Shown in pieces: positions 26,057-34,046 of a stretch of DNA of 64,000 bases. The translations under genes and the position numbers were made by a program. Under the pieces are notes generated by a model, which did not search any database, was not told where the DNA came from, and saw only the letters and a list, made by a program, of their open reading frames with translations. The stretch is taken from contig NZ_SEWW01000001.1 in NCBI RefSeq assembly GCF_011090385.1, positions 496,001-560,000 of the forward strand, given 5' to 3'. This stretch comes from Aquirufa beregesia. Lineage in GTDB: Bacteria; Bacteroidota; Bacteroidia; Cytophagales; Spirosomataceae. The stretch's first letter is position 1; every line of letters begins with the position of its first letter.

Positions 26057-28243
26057 TTAAGGATGATAAGCTGATTTCTGATGCTTTAAAACATCATCCA
26101 AATAAAAATGAACGTCCTTAAATTTTCCTTCCGCATAGTTCTGTGCTTGATCAAAAAAATGAGGAGAATGTATATCACCACTTTGTCCTCCAGCAAGAAG
26201 AGATTTTGCTTTAATTTTGGGACCAAATTCCACAGCGCAAATGAAACTATTCCCATTGACACCGTACCATTTTTTGGTATTCGGAAAGGCCTTGCTGTTA
26301 TAAGAGGGTAACATCCCCCAAGTAGATGAAGCAAAAGGAACGGCATAGCTAGCTTGGGCATCATCAAAGTAGAATTCTGACTGATTTCCAATACGTTGCA
26401 AGCGATTTAACTCTCCCCAAGCCACTTGCCAGGTTCCCCAATTTTTGTGTAAATCCTGCAAAACCACATCCAAGACTTGACACATTTCTTCTTCCTTCCC
26501 TGACGCAAGATAGGCTTCTACACTTTTAATTAGGTCAATTTCTCCTCCAAACATTAATTTCCTTGGTATTTTCAGTAGTGTTTTTTGTCCCCATTGGATG
26601 GCTAAGGTTTGAGCCACAGAACTTAATCGAGCCTGAAAATTCCATTTTTTCAATGTATCTATGGCTAATCCAAAAGTTGAATTAGCTGCTAAATTTCTTT
26701 TTTCTCCCGCCTTCACCAAAGCAGGAATCAGGTATTCAAAAGCAATTAATTTTCGATCATAACCAATCTGAATCAAGTCATCCAAATCCAATTTTCCTGA
26801 TTTAGAAAATAAGCGAAAAGCATTTTTGTCGCGAAAATTCTCTGCATCTGGAGCCATATAGACGGGGAATTGTGATTTTTTAGGACTCGACAAGCCTGAA
26901 ACGGTAAATGGAGTTGAATTACAATTTTGTATCCAGGCACTTATGGGATCAATGGATTGAACAATCTCTTTCAAAGGATGTACCCCTTTCCAGTCCAAAG
27001 ATGATTTAGTTCCATCTTGAACCAAAGACCAATCGATTTCTGGCTGTCGTTTTGGAACAAAATTCCCATGCCAATAGGCTATCCGACCATGTTGACCAGC
27101 ATACACCGTATTGTTGGAAGTATTAGCCCGCATATTCATGACCGATTGAAATTCCTCAAAACTTTTGGTTTTGGTTCTCGCCCAACTTTGTATTAAACTC
27201 TTGATAGACCGATTATAGGATTTAACTGAAATCCATTTACCCTCTCTTTCAGCCATGATGGGACCGCGGTGATTGGAGTAAACTTGGATAATATGTGGCG
27301 ACTGCCCTTTAGCCTGCAATACAATGCTTTGTTCTTTAATAGGTAGCCATTTACCATCTAATAGATATTCTTTTCCATGTTGACCATCTCGGGTCGTTTC
27401 TGCATAATTATCAGCCACATCTACCTGACTTGAAGTGTGCATCCATCCACCAAAGCGATTAAATCCCTGATAAACAAAGAATTGTCCCCAAGTAACTGCG
27501 CCATATACATTCAATCCTTCCTCACTGCTCATCTGTACTTCAGGTCTAAAATAAAATGTCACGTGAGGATTGATGTAAAACAGAGAATTCCCTGATTTAG
27601 ATTTAGCAGGACCTACTGCAAAACCATTAGAACCTGTTAAATCTGCCTCTGGGTCTACAGCATTTCTTTTTAAGTAACTTAATTTATTACCCATTAAACC
27701 ATAAAACCTAGCTACTTCAGCTTGATTAATGCTTCCCGTAGAAATGGCTCCTATACTTCCATCCGTCCATAGAAGGGGATACCAAGGTTCAAAATGACTT
27801 AACAGGGCAGGTTTAACTTCAGGATGTTTGTATAAATAATAATTAATACCATCAGCATATGCATGCAATAATTTCTTAAGCCAAAGGGGACTCGTTTTAT
27901 ATTCTTGCTTGGCTTCTTCTTGGCTAATAATCAATCGGATATACAAATCATTGGCTAATTCATTCGGACCAAAGACTTCGGCTTTTCGACCTAGCTTCTC
28001 GATATAATTCATTTCTACCCGCATAAAATCATCCTCGCATTGAGCATACAATAAACCAAATACCGCATCAGCATCAAATTTCCCATAAATATGCGGAACC
28101 CCATATTCATCTCGAATGATATTTACGCGTTTGGATTGGGCTTTCCACGCTTTTATTTGATTGGAATTGACCCCAAAGGAAAGACTATGACTGAATACAA
28201 GGAAAATTAAACAGAGAGAGGGAAGGATAAAGTAAGTTTTCAT
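26057..28243 (-). CDS. Penicillin acylase family (Ntn) hydrolase
   Basis: 728 residues with a signal peptide (~1-23). The alpha chain, linker and beta chain layout of penicillin/AHL acylases is seen: RDEYGVPHIYG near residue 44, QCEDDFMRVEM, and the autocleavage site G204|S205 in TGSNGFAVGP, which makes S205 the N-terminal nucleophile. It should deacylate an amide, perhaps an acyl-homoserine lactone, in the periplasm. The substrate is inference. It is 47 bp upstream of the kinase gene on the same strand. Confidence 0.9.
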   Translation of the reverse strand: MKTYFILPSLCLIFLVFSHSLSFGVNSNQIKAWKAQSKRVNIIRDEYGVPHIYGKFDADAVFGLLYAQCEDDFMRVEMNYIEKLGRKAEVFGPNELANDLYIRLIISQEEAKQEYKTSPLWLKKLLHAYADGINYYLYKHPEVKPALLSHFEPWYPLLWTDGSIGAISTGSINQAEVARFYGLMGNKLSYLKRNAVDPEADLTGSNGFAVGPAKSKSGNSLFYINPHVTFYFRPEVQMSSEEGLNVYGAVTWGQFFVYQGFNRFGGWMHTSSQVDVADNYAETTRDGQHGKEYLLDGKWLPIKEQSIVLQAKGQSPHIIQVYSNHRGPIMAEREGKWISVKSYNRSIKSLIQSWARTKTKSFEEFQSVMNMRANTSNNTVYAGQHGRIAYWHGNFVPKRQPEIDWSLVQDGTKSSLDWKGVHPLKEIVQSIDPISAWIQNCNSTPFTVSGLSSPKKSQFPVYMAPDAENFRDKNAFRLFSKSGKLDLDDLIQIGYDRKLIAFEYLIPALVKAGEKRNLAANSTFGLAIDTLKKWNFQARLSSVAQTLAIQWGQKTLLKIPRKLMFGGEIDLIKSVEAYLASGKEEEMCQVLDVVLQDLHKNWGTWQVAWGELNRLQRIGNQSEFYFDDAQASYAVPFASSTWGMLPSYNSKAFPNTKKWYGVNGNSFICAVEFGPKIKAKSLLAGGQSGDIHSPHFFDQAQNYAEGKFKDVHFYLDDVLKHQKSAYHP

Positions 28244-28426
28244 AGTGCTGATGGAGATAAAAACAAAAATACATTTTTTTCATTAGTAGGCTTAGAAATT
28301 CTGGGGGATAAACAATTCCTAGTTGATATTCAATTATTTAAAGATAGCTGGGTATAAATAATATGACTATGTCTTTTTATGTTTGTAGTTCTGATTGAAA
28401 ATTTTGCTTTTGAAAAACCATTTACG

Positions 28427-31400
28427 ATGAAATTAAAATTTCTTTATGCTCTTGGGCTCGTTTCCGCAATTTCCTATTCTTGTAGTAATTCCTTAGAAAA
28501 AGACACCTATCGGGTGATACTAGAAGATCAAGATAATTTGGCCGAAAAGGCTAAATTGGCCAAAGAGAAATTACCCATTAAAATTGCCCCAGGGTTACAG
28601 ATTACACGATTTGCCTCGGATTCATTAGCTCCAGATCCGGTGGCTATGGATATGGATGATCAGGGTGCCGTATACATTACTCGTACCAATCGTGGAAAAT
28701 ATTCTGAGTTCGATATTCGTGGGCATCGTGATTGGATGACAGAGTCCATTGGGTTTCAATCGGTGGCCGACAGAAAGGCCTTTTTACATAGGACCTTTGC
28801 CCCAGAAAATTCCGCCAAAAATGATTGGTTACCGGATTTAAATCAAGATGGAATTCATGATGTCAATGACTTAAAGGTTGAAAAAGAAGAAATCTGGAAA
28901 ATTGAAGATAAAAATGGAGATGGTTTCGCCGACCAAGCCACCCGCGTATACAACGGTTTTCACGAAGAATTTACCGACGTAACTGGGGGTATTTTGGTAC
29001 GTAAAAAAGATGCTTTTATCGCCGTTGGCCCTGATTTATGGCGTTTAAAAAACACGAAGAAAAACGGTCTTTTAACGGAACCTGTATCCATTTCAACGGG
29101 CTATGCGGTTCACATTGGTTTTGGTGGACATGGTATGTCGGGGGTAATCGAAGGGCCAGATGGCAAGATTTATTGGCAAATTGGAGACATTGGAGCCAAT
29201 ATTACGGCATTGGATGGAGAACAATATAAATATCCTAATTCTGGGGTAATCGTTCGTTCAAATCCAGATGGAAGTAATTTTGAGGTTTTTGCTTCTGGTT
29301 TAAGAAATACCCACGAATTTGTATTTGACCACTATGGAAATTTGATAAGTTCAGACAATGACGGTGACCATCCGGGTGAAAGTGAGCGTTTGGTACATAT
29401 TGTGGAAGGTTCAGATGCGGGTTGGAGATCCAACTGGCAATACGGAAAATATACTGACCCAGGTAATAATCTGTATAAAGTATGGATGGACGAAAAATTG
29501 TATGTGCCTCGCTGGAAAGGACAAGCTGCCTACATTATTCCTCCTATCAGAAACTATCATAATGGTCCGACAGGAATGTTGTTTAATCCAGGAACGGCCC
29601 TAGGTAAGAAATGGACAAATAAATTCTTTTTAGTGGAGTTTGTGGGTAATCCCAATGCTTCCCACATTTGGTCCTTTGACCTAAAACCTAAAGGAGCCAC
29701 GTTTGATTTCAAATCGGAAGAAGATGTTGTGAGTGGAATTTTACCTACAGGTATGCGTTTTGGCCCTGATGGAGCCTTGTACGCTGCCGACTGGGTAAAT
29801 GGCTGGGATGTGAAACATTATGGCCGAGTATGGAAGATTGATGTAGATACCCAAAACAACGATTTAGCACAAGAAAGAGCTGAAACAAAACGATTGATCC
29901 AATTGGATTATGAGAAACAGAACACGAATGCCTTGTATGATTTACTTTTCTACAACGACTTACGAGTACGTATGAAAGCTCAATTTGAGCTAGCTAAAAG
30001 AGGTAATGCTTCTGTTGCCCTATTTCAAAAAGCCATTCAACAAAAAGAAAATCAATTGGCTCGTATTCATGGAATATGGGGAATGGGACAGCTAGGAGCC
30101 ACAGATGTTACCGTAGGGGCTATGTTAGGGGAACAATTACAAGATCAAGATGAGGAAATAGTAGCTCAGGCGGCGAAAGTATTGGGAGATATTTTCAACA
30201 AAGATCATGAAGGGCGTTTAATTCAATTAATTGATTCCAAAAATCCCCGTGTTAGTTTCTTTGCATGTCAGGCTTTAGGAAGAATTAAATCAGAAAAGGC
30301 CATTCCAGGCTTATTGAAACTCATTGAAAAAAATAACGATGAGGATCATTACATCCGCCATGCGGCAGTTTTAGCTTTAGCGAGAATTGGAAAAGAAGAT
30401 CCTTTGGTTGCTTTGGCAGGTTCTTCAAATACGGCCCTAAAAACAGCAGCGGTACTAGTATTACGTCGTTTATCAAGCCCACAAATAGCTTTATTTTTAC
30501 AAGATTCAGATGAATATATTGCTACAGAAGCAGCAAGAGCCATTAATGACGATGAATCTATTCCAGCAGCTTTACCAGCTTTAGCCACAGCATTAAACAA
30601 CAAAGCGTGGAAAGGAGAAGCATTACTTCGTCGTGCGATCAATGCTTGTTTACGTGTAGGTACCAGTAAAGAGATTGATGCTTTGATTCTTTTCAGTGAA
30701 CGAAATGACATTTCGGATGTCATCCGTGCAGAGGCCATTGCTACCTTAGGATCTTGGGCTAATCCATCGGTGTTAGATCGAGTAGATGGTCGACATAGAG
30801 GTGTATTGCAAAGAAATCCAGCTGATGTGGTAGGTCGTATCTACCCTAAAATTGCCTCATTTTTAAGAAGTAATAATCCAGAAGTTTTAGTGGCAACAGC
30901 CAAATTGTTATCGGAATTAAAAATCACAGATTTCAAGAGTGAACAAACTCAAATTTTCTTAAATCATGCCAATGCCAAGGTGAGAGCGGCTCATTTGAGT
31001 TCTTTAGTAGCATTAAAAGACGCAAATCTATCCTTGATTATTCAAAAAGGCATGAATGATGCAGATCGAAGTGTTCGTGGAGCATCTTTAGGATTTTTAG
31101 ATAAGGTTGATTTGTCGAAAACTCAATTACCGAACGTGGTCAATCCGATTATGGAAAAGGGAAGTGTGATTGAACAACAACAATTATTACAAAGTATCGG
31201 AAAGATGCCAGTGGATAAAACAGACGATGTATTAGCTGATTTAATCCAAAGAATGGTGGCTAATAAATTATCCAATGATATCCGATTGGATTTAGTGGAA
31301 GCAGTGGAAGCGAGCAATTCACAAAAACTGATTGCCAAATTAGATGCATTAAAGACCAAAGGGACTTTGACCGATGAATTTAAAGATGCCATGTTTGGTG

Positions 31401-31816
31401 GAAACATTCAAGCAGGTAATGCCATTTTCTACAGAAATCAAACCGTTCAATGCGTTCGTTGTCATACTGCTGGGGGAGAAGGTGGCATTGTTGGACCATC
31501 GTTAAAAGGAATTGGTCGTCGTTTAAGCAGAGAGCAAATTTTACAAGCTTTGATTGAGCCAAGTGCGAGAATTGCTCCTGGATATGGCACCATCAATTTG
31601 AAATTAACAGATGGTCAAGAAGTAAGTGGAACCGTTATTTCTGAGACAGAAAGCATGATTCAGCTAAAAACTTCGGAAGCTGAACCTTTGAAAATTGCAA
31701 TATCTCGCATCAAGTCAAGAGAGAATTTCCCATCCAGTATGCCACCTATGGGCAGCCTGATGTCGAAGAGAGAAATTAGAGATGTTGTAGAATTTTTATC
31801 ATCTTTAAGAAATTAA
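28427..31816 (+). CDS. Membrane-anchored dehydrogenase-like protein with HEAT repeats and cytochrome c domain (PVC-type)
   Basis: 1129 residues from the ATG at 28427, chosen because it gives a lipoprotein signal (ALGLVSAISYSC). Residues ~40-470 resemble the six-bladed propeller of GDH/PQQ-like proteins. Residues ~500-960 are HEAT-like helical repeats with many Arg/Ala helices. The end (~990-1129) is a mono-heme cytochrome c domain with C1009-V-R-C1012-H1013 and KGIGRRLSREQILQALIEPS. This is the large PVC-type heme-binding CxxCH protein common in Planctomycetes and Cytophagales. Sugar or alcohol oxidation is assumed by homology. Confidence 0.9.
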   Translation: MKLKFLYALGLVSAISYSCSNSLEKDTYRVILEDQDNLAEKAKLAKEKLPIKIAPGLQITRFASDSLAPDPVAMDMDDQGAVYITRTNRGKYSEFDIRGHRDWMTESIGFQSVADRKAFLHRTFAPENSAKNDWLPDLNQDGIHDVNDLKVEKEEIWKIEDKNGDGFADQATRVYNGFHEEFTDVTGGILVRKKDAFIAVGPDLWRLKNTKKNGLLTEPVSISTGYAVHIGFGGHGMSGVIEGPDGKIYWQIGDIGANITALDGEQYKYPNSGVIVRSNPDGSNFEVFASGLRNTHEFVFDHYGNLISSDNDGDHPGESERLVHIVEGSDAGWRSNWQYGKYTDPGNNLYKVWMDEKLYVPRWKGQAAYIIPPIRNYHNGPTGMLFNPGTALGKKWTNKFFLVEFVGNPNASHIWSFDLKPKGATFDFKSEEDVVSGILPTGMRFGPDGALYAADWVNGWDVKHYGRVWKIDVDTQNNDLAQERAETKRLIQLDYEKQNTNALYDLLFYNDLRVRMKAQFELAKRGNASVALFQKAIQQKENQLARIHGIWGMGQLGATDVTVGAMLGEQLQDQDEEIVAQAAKVLGDIFNKDHEGRLIQLIDSKNPRVSFFACQALGRIKSEKAIPGLLKLIEKNNDEDHYIRHAAVLALARIGKEDPLVALAGSSNTALKTAAVLVLRRLSSPQIALFLQDSDEYIATEAARAINDDESIPAALPALATALNNKAWKGEALLRRAINACLRVGTSKEIDALILFSERNDISDVIRAEAIATLGSWANPSVLDRVDGRHRGVLQRNPADVVGRIYPKIASFLRSNNPEVLVATAKLLSELKITDFKSEQTQIFLNHANAKVRAAHLSSLVALKDANLSLIIQKGMNDADRSVRGASLGFLDKVDLSKTQLPNVVNPIMEKGSVIEQQQLLQSIGKMPVDKTDDVLADLIQRMVANKLSNDIRLDLVEAVEASNSQKLIAKLDALKTKGTLTDEFKDAMFGGNIQAGNAIFYRNQTVQCVRCHTAGGEGGIVGPSLKGIGRRLSREQILQALIEPSARIAPGYGTINLKLTDGQEVSGTVISETESMIQLKTSEAEPLKIAISRIKSRENFPSSMPPMGSLMSKREIRDVVEFLSSLRN

Positions 31817-31844
31817 ATATACATTTGTGCCGTTATAGGTTTAT

Positions 31845-32213
31845 ATGAAATTCAATCGTTATTTCTTTTTGTTTATCAGTATCTTCTTTTTCTTGGTCAC
31901 GGCCTCGATGAAGCAAATAATTGGTTTAACTCAAGAAAGTACAATTGAAAACAATTTTAAGGTTAAAAAAACAGAGCAAAAAGAGCTTGGTTTTTTTAAC
32001 CTTTTATTTGAAGAAGACCGCGATACTACGGAAGAAGACGATGATGAAACAGAATGTGTTCATTTTGACTTTTCTGATTTTGATTTATCTAGCCACTTTT
32101 CATTCAATAATCCCTATTCAGGGGCATTAAAATCTGTAGCTATTCCATCTTTGATGGCTAATAGCTTTTCAACAACCCCATTTTTCATACTTTTCAGGAA
32201 TATCAGGCTGTAG
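31845..32213 (+). CDS. Small acidic membrane-anchored or exported protein, unrecognised
   Basis: 122 residues. An N-terminal hydrophobic segment (YFFLFISIFFFLVTA) is followed by a Lys-rich stretch and then an acidic block rich in Asp, Glu and Thr (~60-80), with one Cys. The C-terminal half is Ser/Phe-rich and ends FFILFRNIRL. It lies 28 bp after the cytochrome gene and 142 bp before the SulP gene, and looks like a companion of either. No known family is apparent. The overlapping ORF of 61 codons in another frame is judged a shadow. Confidence 0.45.
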   Translation: MKFNRYFFLFISIFFFLVTASMKQIIGLTQESTIENNFKVKKTEQKELGFFNLLFEEDRDTTEEDDDETECVHFDFSDFDLSSHFSFNNPYSGALKSVAIPSLMANSFSTTPFFILFRNIRL

Positions 32214-32355
32214 GATTAATCGCATAGATTATCCTTTATTCAATTCGCCTATTGGATCCTATCCAAATTTTACCACCGCTCATTGATTTTTCTTTAAAAA
32301 TTGCTTGACAATTTTACTTTTAAAAGAGGAATGAATGCGCACATGAAAAATAAAA

Positions 32356-33954
32356 ATGAAAAATGTAACGCCTCAAATCCCCAAAGATGGAATAGCTGGA
32401 TTGAAAGAAAATTTCAGTGCCGATGCTGTTTCAGGTTTTATTGTATTTTTATTAGCCTTGCCTTTAAGTTTAGGTATTGCTAAAGCTTCTGAATTCCCAC
32501 CATTGATGGGATTATTATCCGCCATTATTGGTGGTATTATTGTCAGTCTATTTTCAGGTTCACGCTTAACGATTAAAGGGCCTGCAGCAGGACTTATTGT
32601 CATTATTGTAGGTGCTGTAGCTGATTTTGGTGGGGGAGAGCAGGGCTGGCATTATGCCCTAGGAGCTATCGTAGTGGCAGGAATCGTGCAGATCCTTTTT
32701 GGTGTTTTTAAACTCGGAAAATTAGTTGATTTCTTCCCCCTTTCTGCCGTTCATGGTATGTTGGCCGCAATTGGTTTAATTATCATATTCAAGCAAATAC
32801 CGGTTTTATTGAATGTTAATCCATTATTAGCTAAAGGGAAAAGCCCATTTGAATTGGCAGCCTCGATTCCTCAATTTGTGATGAATTTAGATAGAAATGG
32901 TGCTATTGTGGGTATGCTAAGTTTTATCATCATGATGACTTGGCAAAAGATTCCAGTAAATTTTTTACGTAAGATTCCAGCTGCCTTGATTGTATTGTGC
33001 ATTGCTATTCCTGCAGAGATTTTTTTAGATTTTAAGCATACTGAACCAGCATCCGCCTTAGTGAAAATTGGCAATCTGATTGATAATATCCATGTAAACG
33101 TTGACTTTTCGGGATTTGCCAATAAAATGGTATTTATCAAATATGTAATCATGTTTGCTTTGGTTGGTTCTTTAGAGTCATTATTGACCGTTAAGGCCAT
33201 AGACATGCAAGATCCATACAAGCGCAAATCCAATCCAAACAAAGATTTAATTGCCGTTGGTATCGGGAATACCTTGGTAGGAATTTTAGGTGGTTTACCC
33301 ATGATTTCCGAAGTGGCGCGTAGTTCGGCGAACGTCAACAATGGAGCCCAAACACGCTGGGCAAACTTCTTCCATGGTTTCTTTATTTTGGTGTTTGTGG
33401 TATTTGCGGCCCCTGTCATTGAACTTATTCCCAATGCGGCATTAGCGGCCATGTTGGTTTCAGTGGGTATCAAATTAGCTCATCCCAAGGAGTTCATCCA
33501 TATTTTCAACATCGGTAAAGGTCAATTGGCTATCTTTTTAGTCACTATTTTCTTTACCTTGTATGAAGATTTATTGATTGGTATTGCTGTAGGTATGTTG
33601 GTTAAAATACTCATTCATTTGTTAAACGGAGCACCAATATCTAGCTTCTTTAAATCCAATGTAACTGTTTCTTTCAATGATGATCAATATTTAGTTGAGG
33701 TAACTAAAGCGGCTGTATTTACGAATTATATGGGATTAAAAGCTAAATTGGATGCCATTCCTCAAGGAATGCATGTCACCATGGATTTTAGTAATACGCA
33801 TTTGGTAGATCACTCGGTCATGGAAAATTTGCATCATTTTGAGGCAGATTACATCGCTGCAGGGGGTACATTTACCATCATTGGCTTTGACGAGCATATT
33901 TTGCTTTCCGAACACAAATTGGCAGCTAGAAAAAAGAAACAAATAATTTCTTAA
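32356..33954 (+). CDS. SulP family inorganic anion transporter (bicarbonate/sulfate type)
   Basis: 532 residues. Around twelve hydrophobic segments start at DAVSGFIVFLLALPLSLGIA, and the conserved LFSGSRLTIKGPAAGLIVII and GMLAAIGLIIIFKQIP regions match SulP. A short cytoplasmic STAS-like tail (~435-532, VTMDFSNTHLVDHSVME) closes it. In this context, directly before dabA-dabB, bicarbonate uptake is likely (inference). SulP members may also carry sulfate. Confidence 0.92.
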   Translation: MKNVTPQIPKDGIAGLKENFSADAVSGFIVFLLALPLSLGIAKASEFPPLMGLLSAIIGGIIVSLFSGSRLTIKGPAAGLIVIIVGAVADFGGGEQGWHYALGAIVVAGIVQILFGVFKLGKLVDFFPLSAVHGMLAAIGLIIIFKQIPVLLNVNPLLAKGKSPFELAASIPQFVMNLDRNGAIVGMLSFIIMMTWQKIPVNFLRKIPAALIVLCIAIPAEIFLDFKHTEPASALVKIGNLIDNIHVNVDFSGFANKMVFIKYVIMFALVGSLESLLTVKAIDMQDPYKRKSNPNKDLIAVGIGNTLVGILGGLPMISEVARSSANVNNGAQTRWANFFHGFFILVFVVFAAPVIELIPNAALAAMLVSVGIKLAHPKEFIHIFNIGKGQLAIFLVTIFFTLYEDLLIGIAVGMLVKILIHLLNGAPISSFFKSNVTVSFNDDQYLVEVTKAAVFTNYMGLKAKLDAIPQGMHVTMDFSNTHLVDHSVMENLHHFEADYIAAGGTFTIIGFDEHILLSEHKLAARKKKQIIS

Positions 33955-33999
33955 TTTCATTTTGAGAATCAAATCTCATTCCGCCTACATTTTTCATAC

Positions 34000-34031
34000 A
34001 TTCCAATGAGAATTTTTCCTCTCATTGGAAT
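34000..34031 (+). promoter_or_regulatory. Perfect 12-bp hairpin in the SulP-dabA gap
   Basis: ATTCCAATGAGA (34000-34011) pairs with TCTCATTGGAAT (34020-34031) around an 8-nt loop, ending 15 nt before the dabA ATG. There is no T-run after it on the plus strand, so it may be a leader structure or processing site rather than a terminator. AGGAAG just before the ATG resembles a Shine-Dalgarno site. Confidence 0.55.
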
Positions 34032-34046
34032 AATAAATTAAGGAAG

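Noticed and set aside
28379-28426. Upstream start for the HEAT cytochrome
   Set aside because: It would hide the lipoprotein signal, which begins at the ATG at 28427.
32331-32483. Short ORF with a strong AAGAGGA site ahead of the SulP start
   Set aside because: It is out of frame with SulP, overlaps its start and has no protein features, and Bacteroidota rarely rely on such sites. A leader peptide is possible but unsupported.
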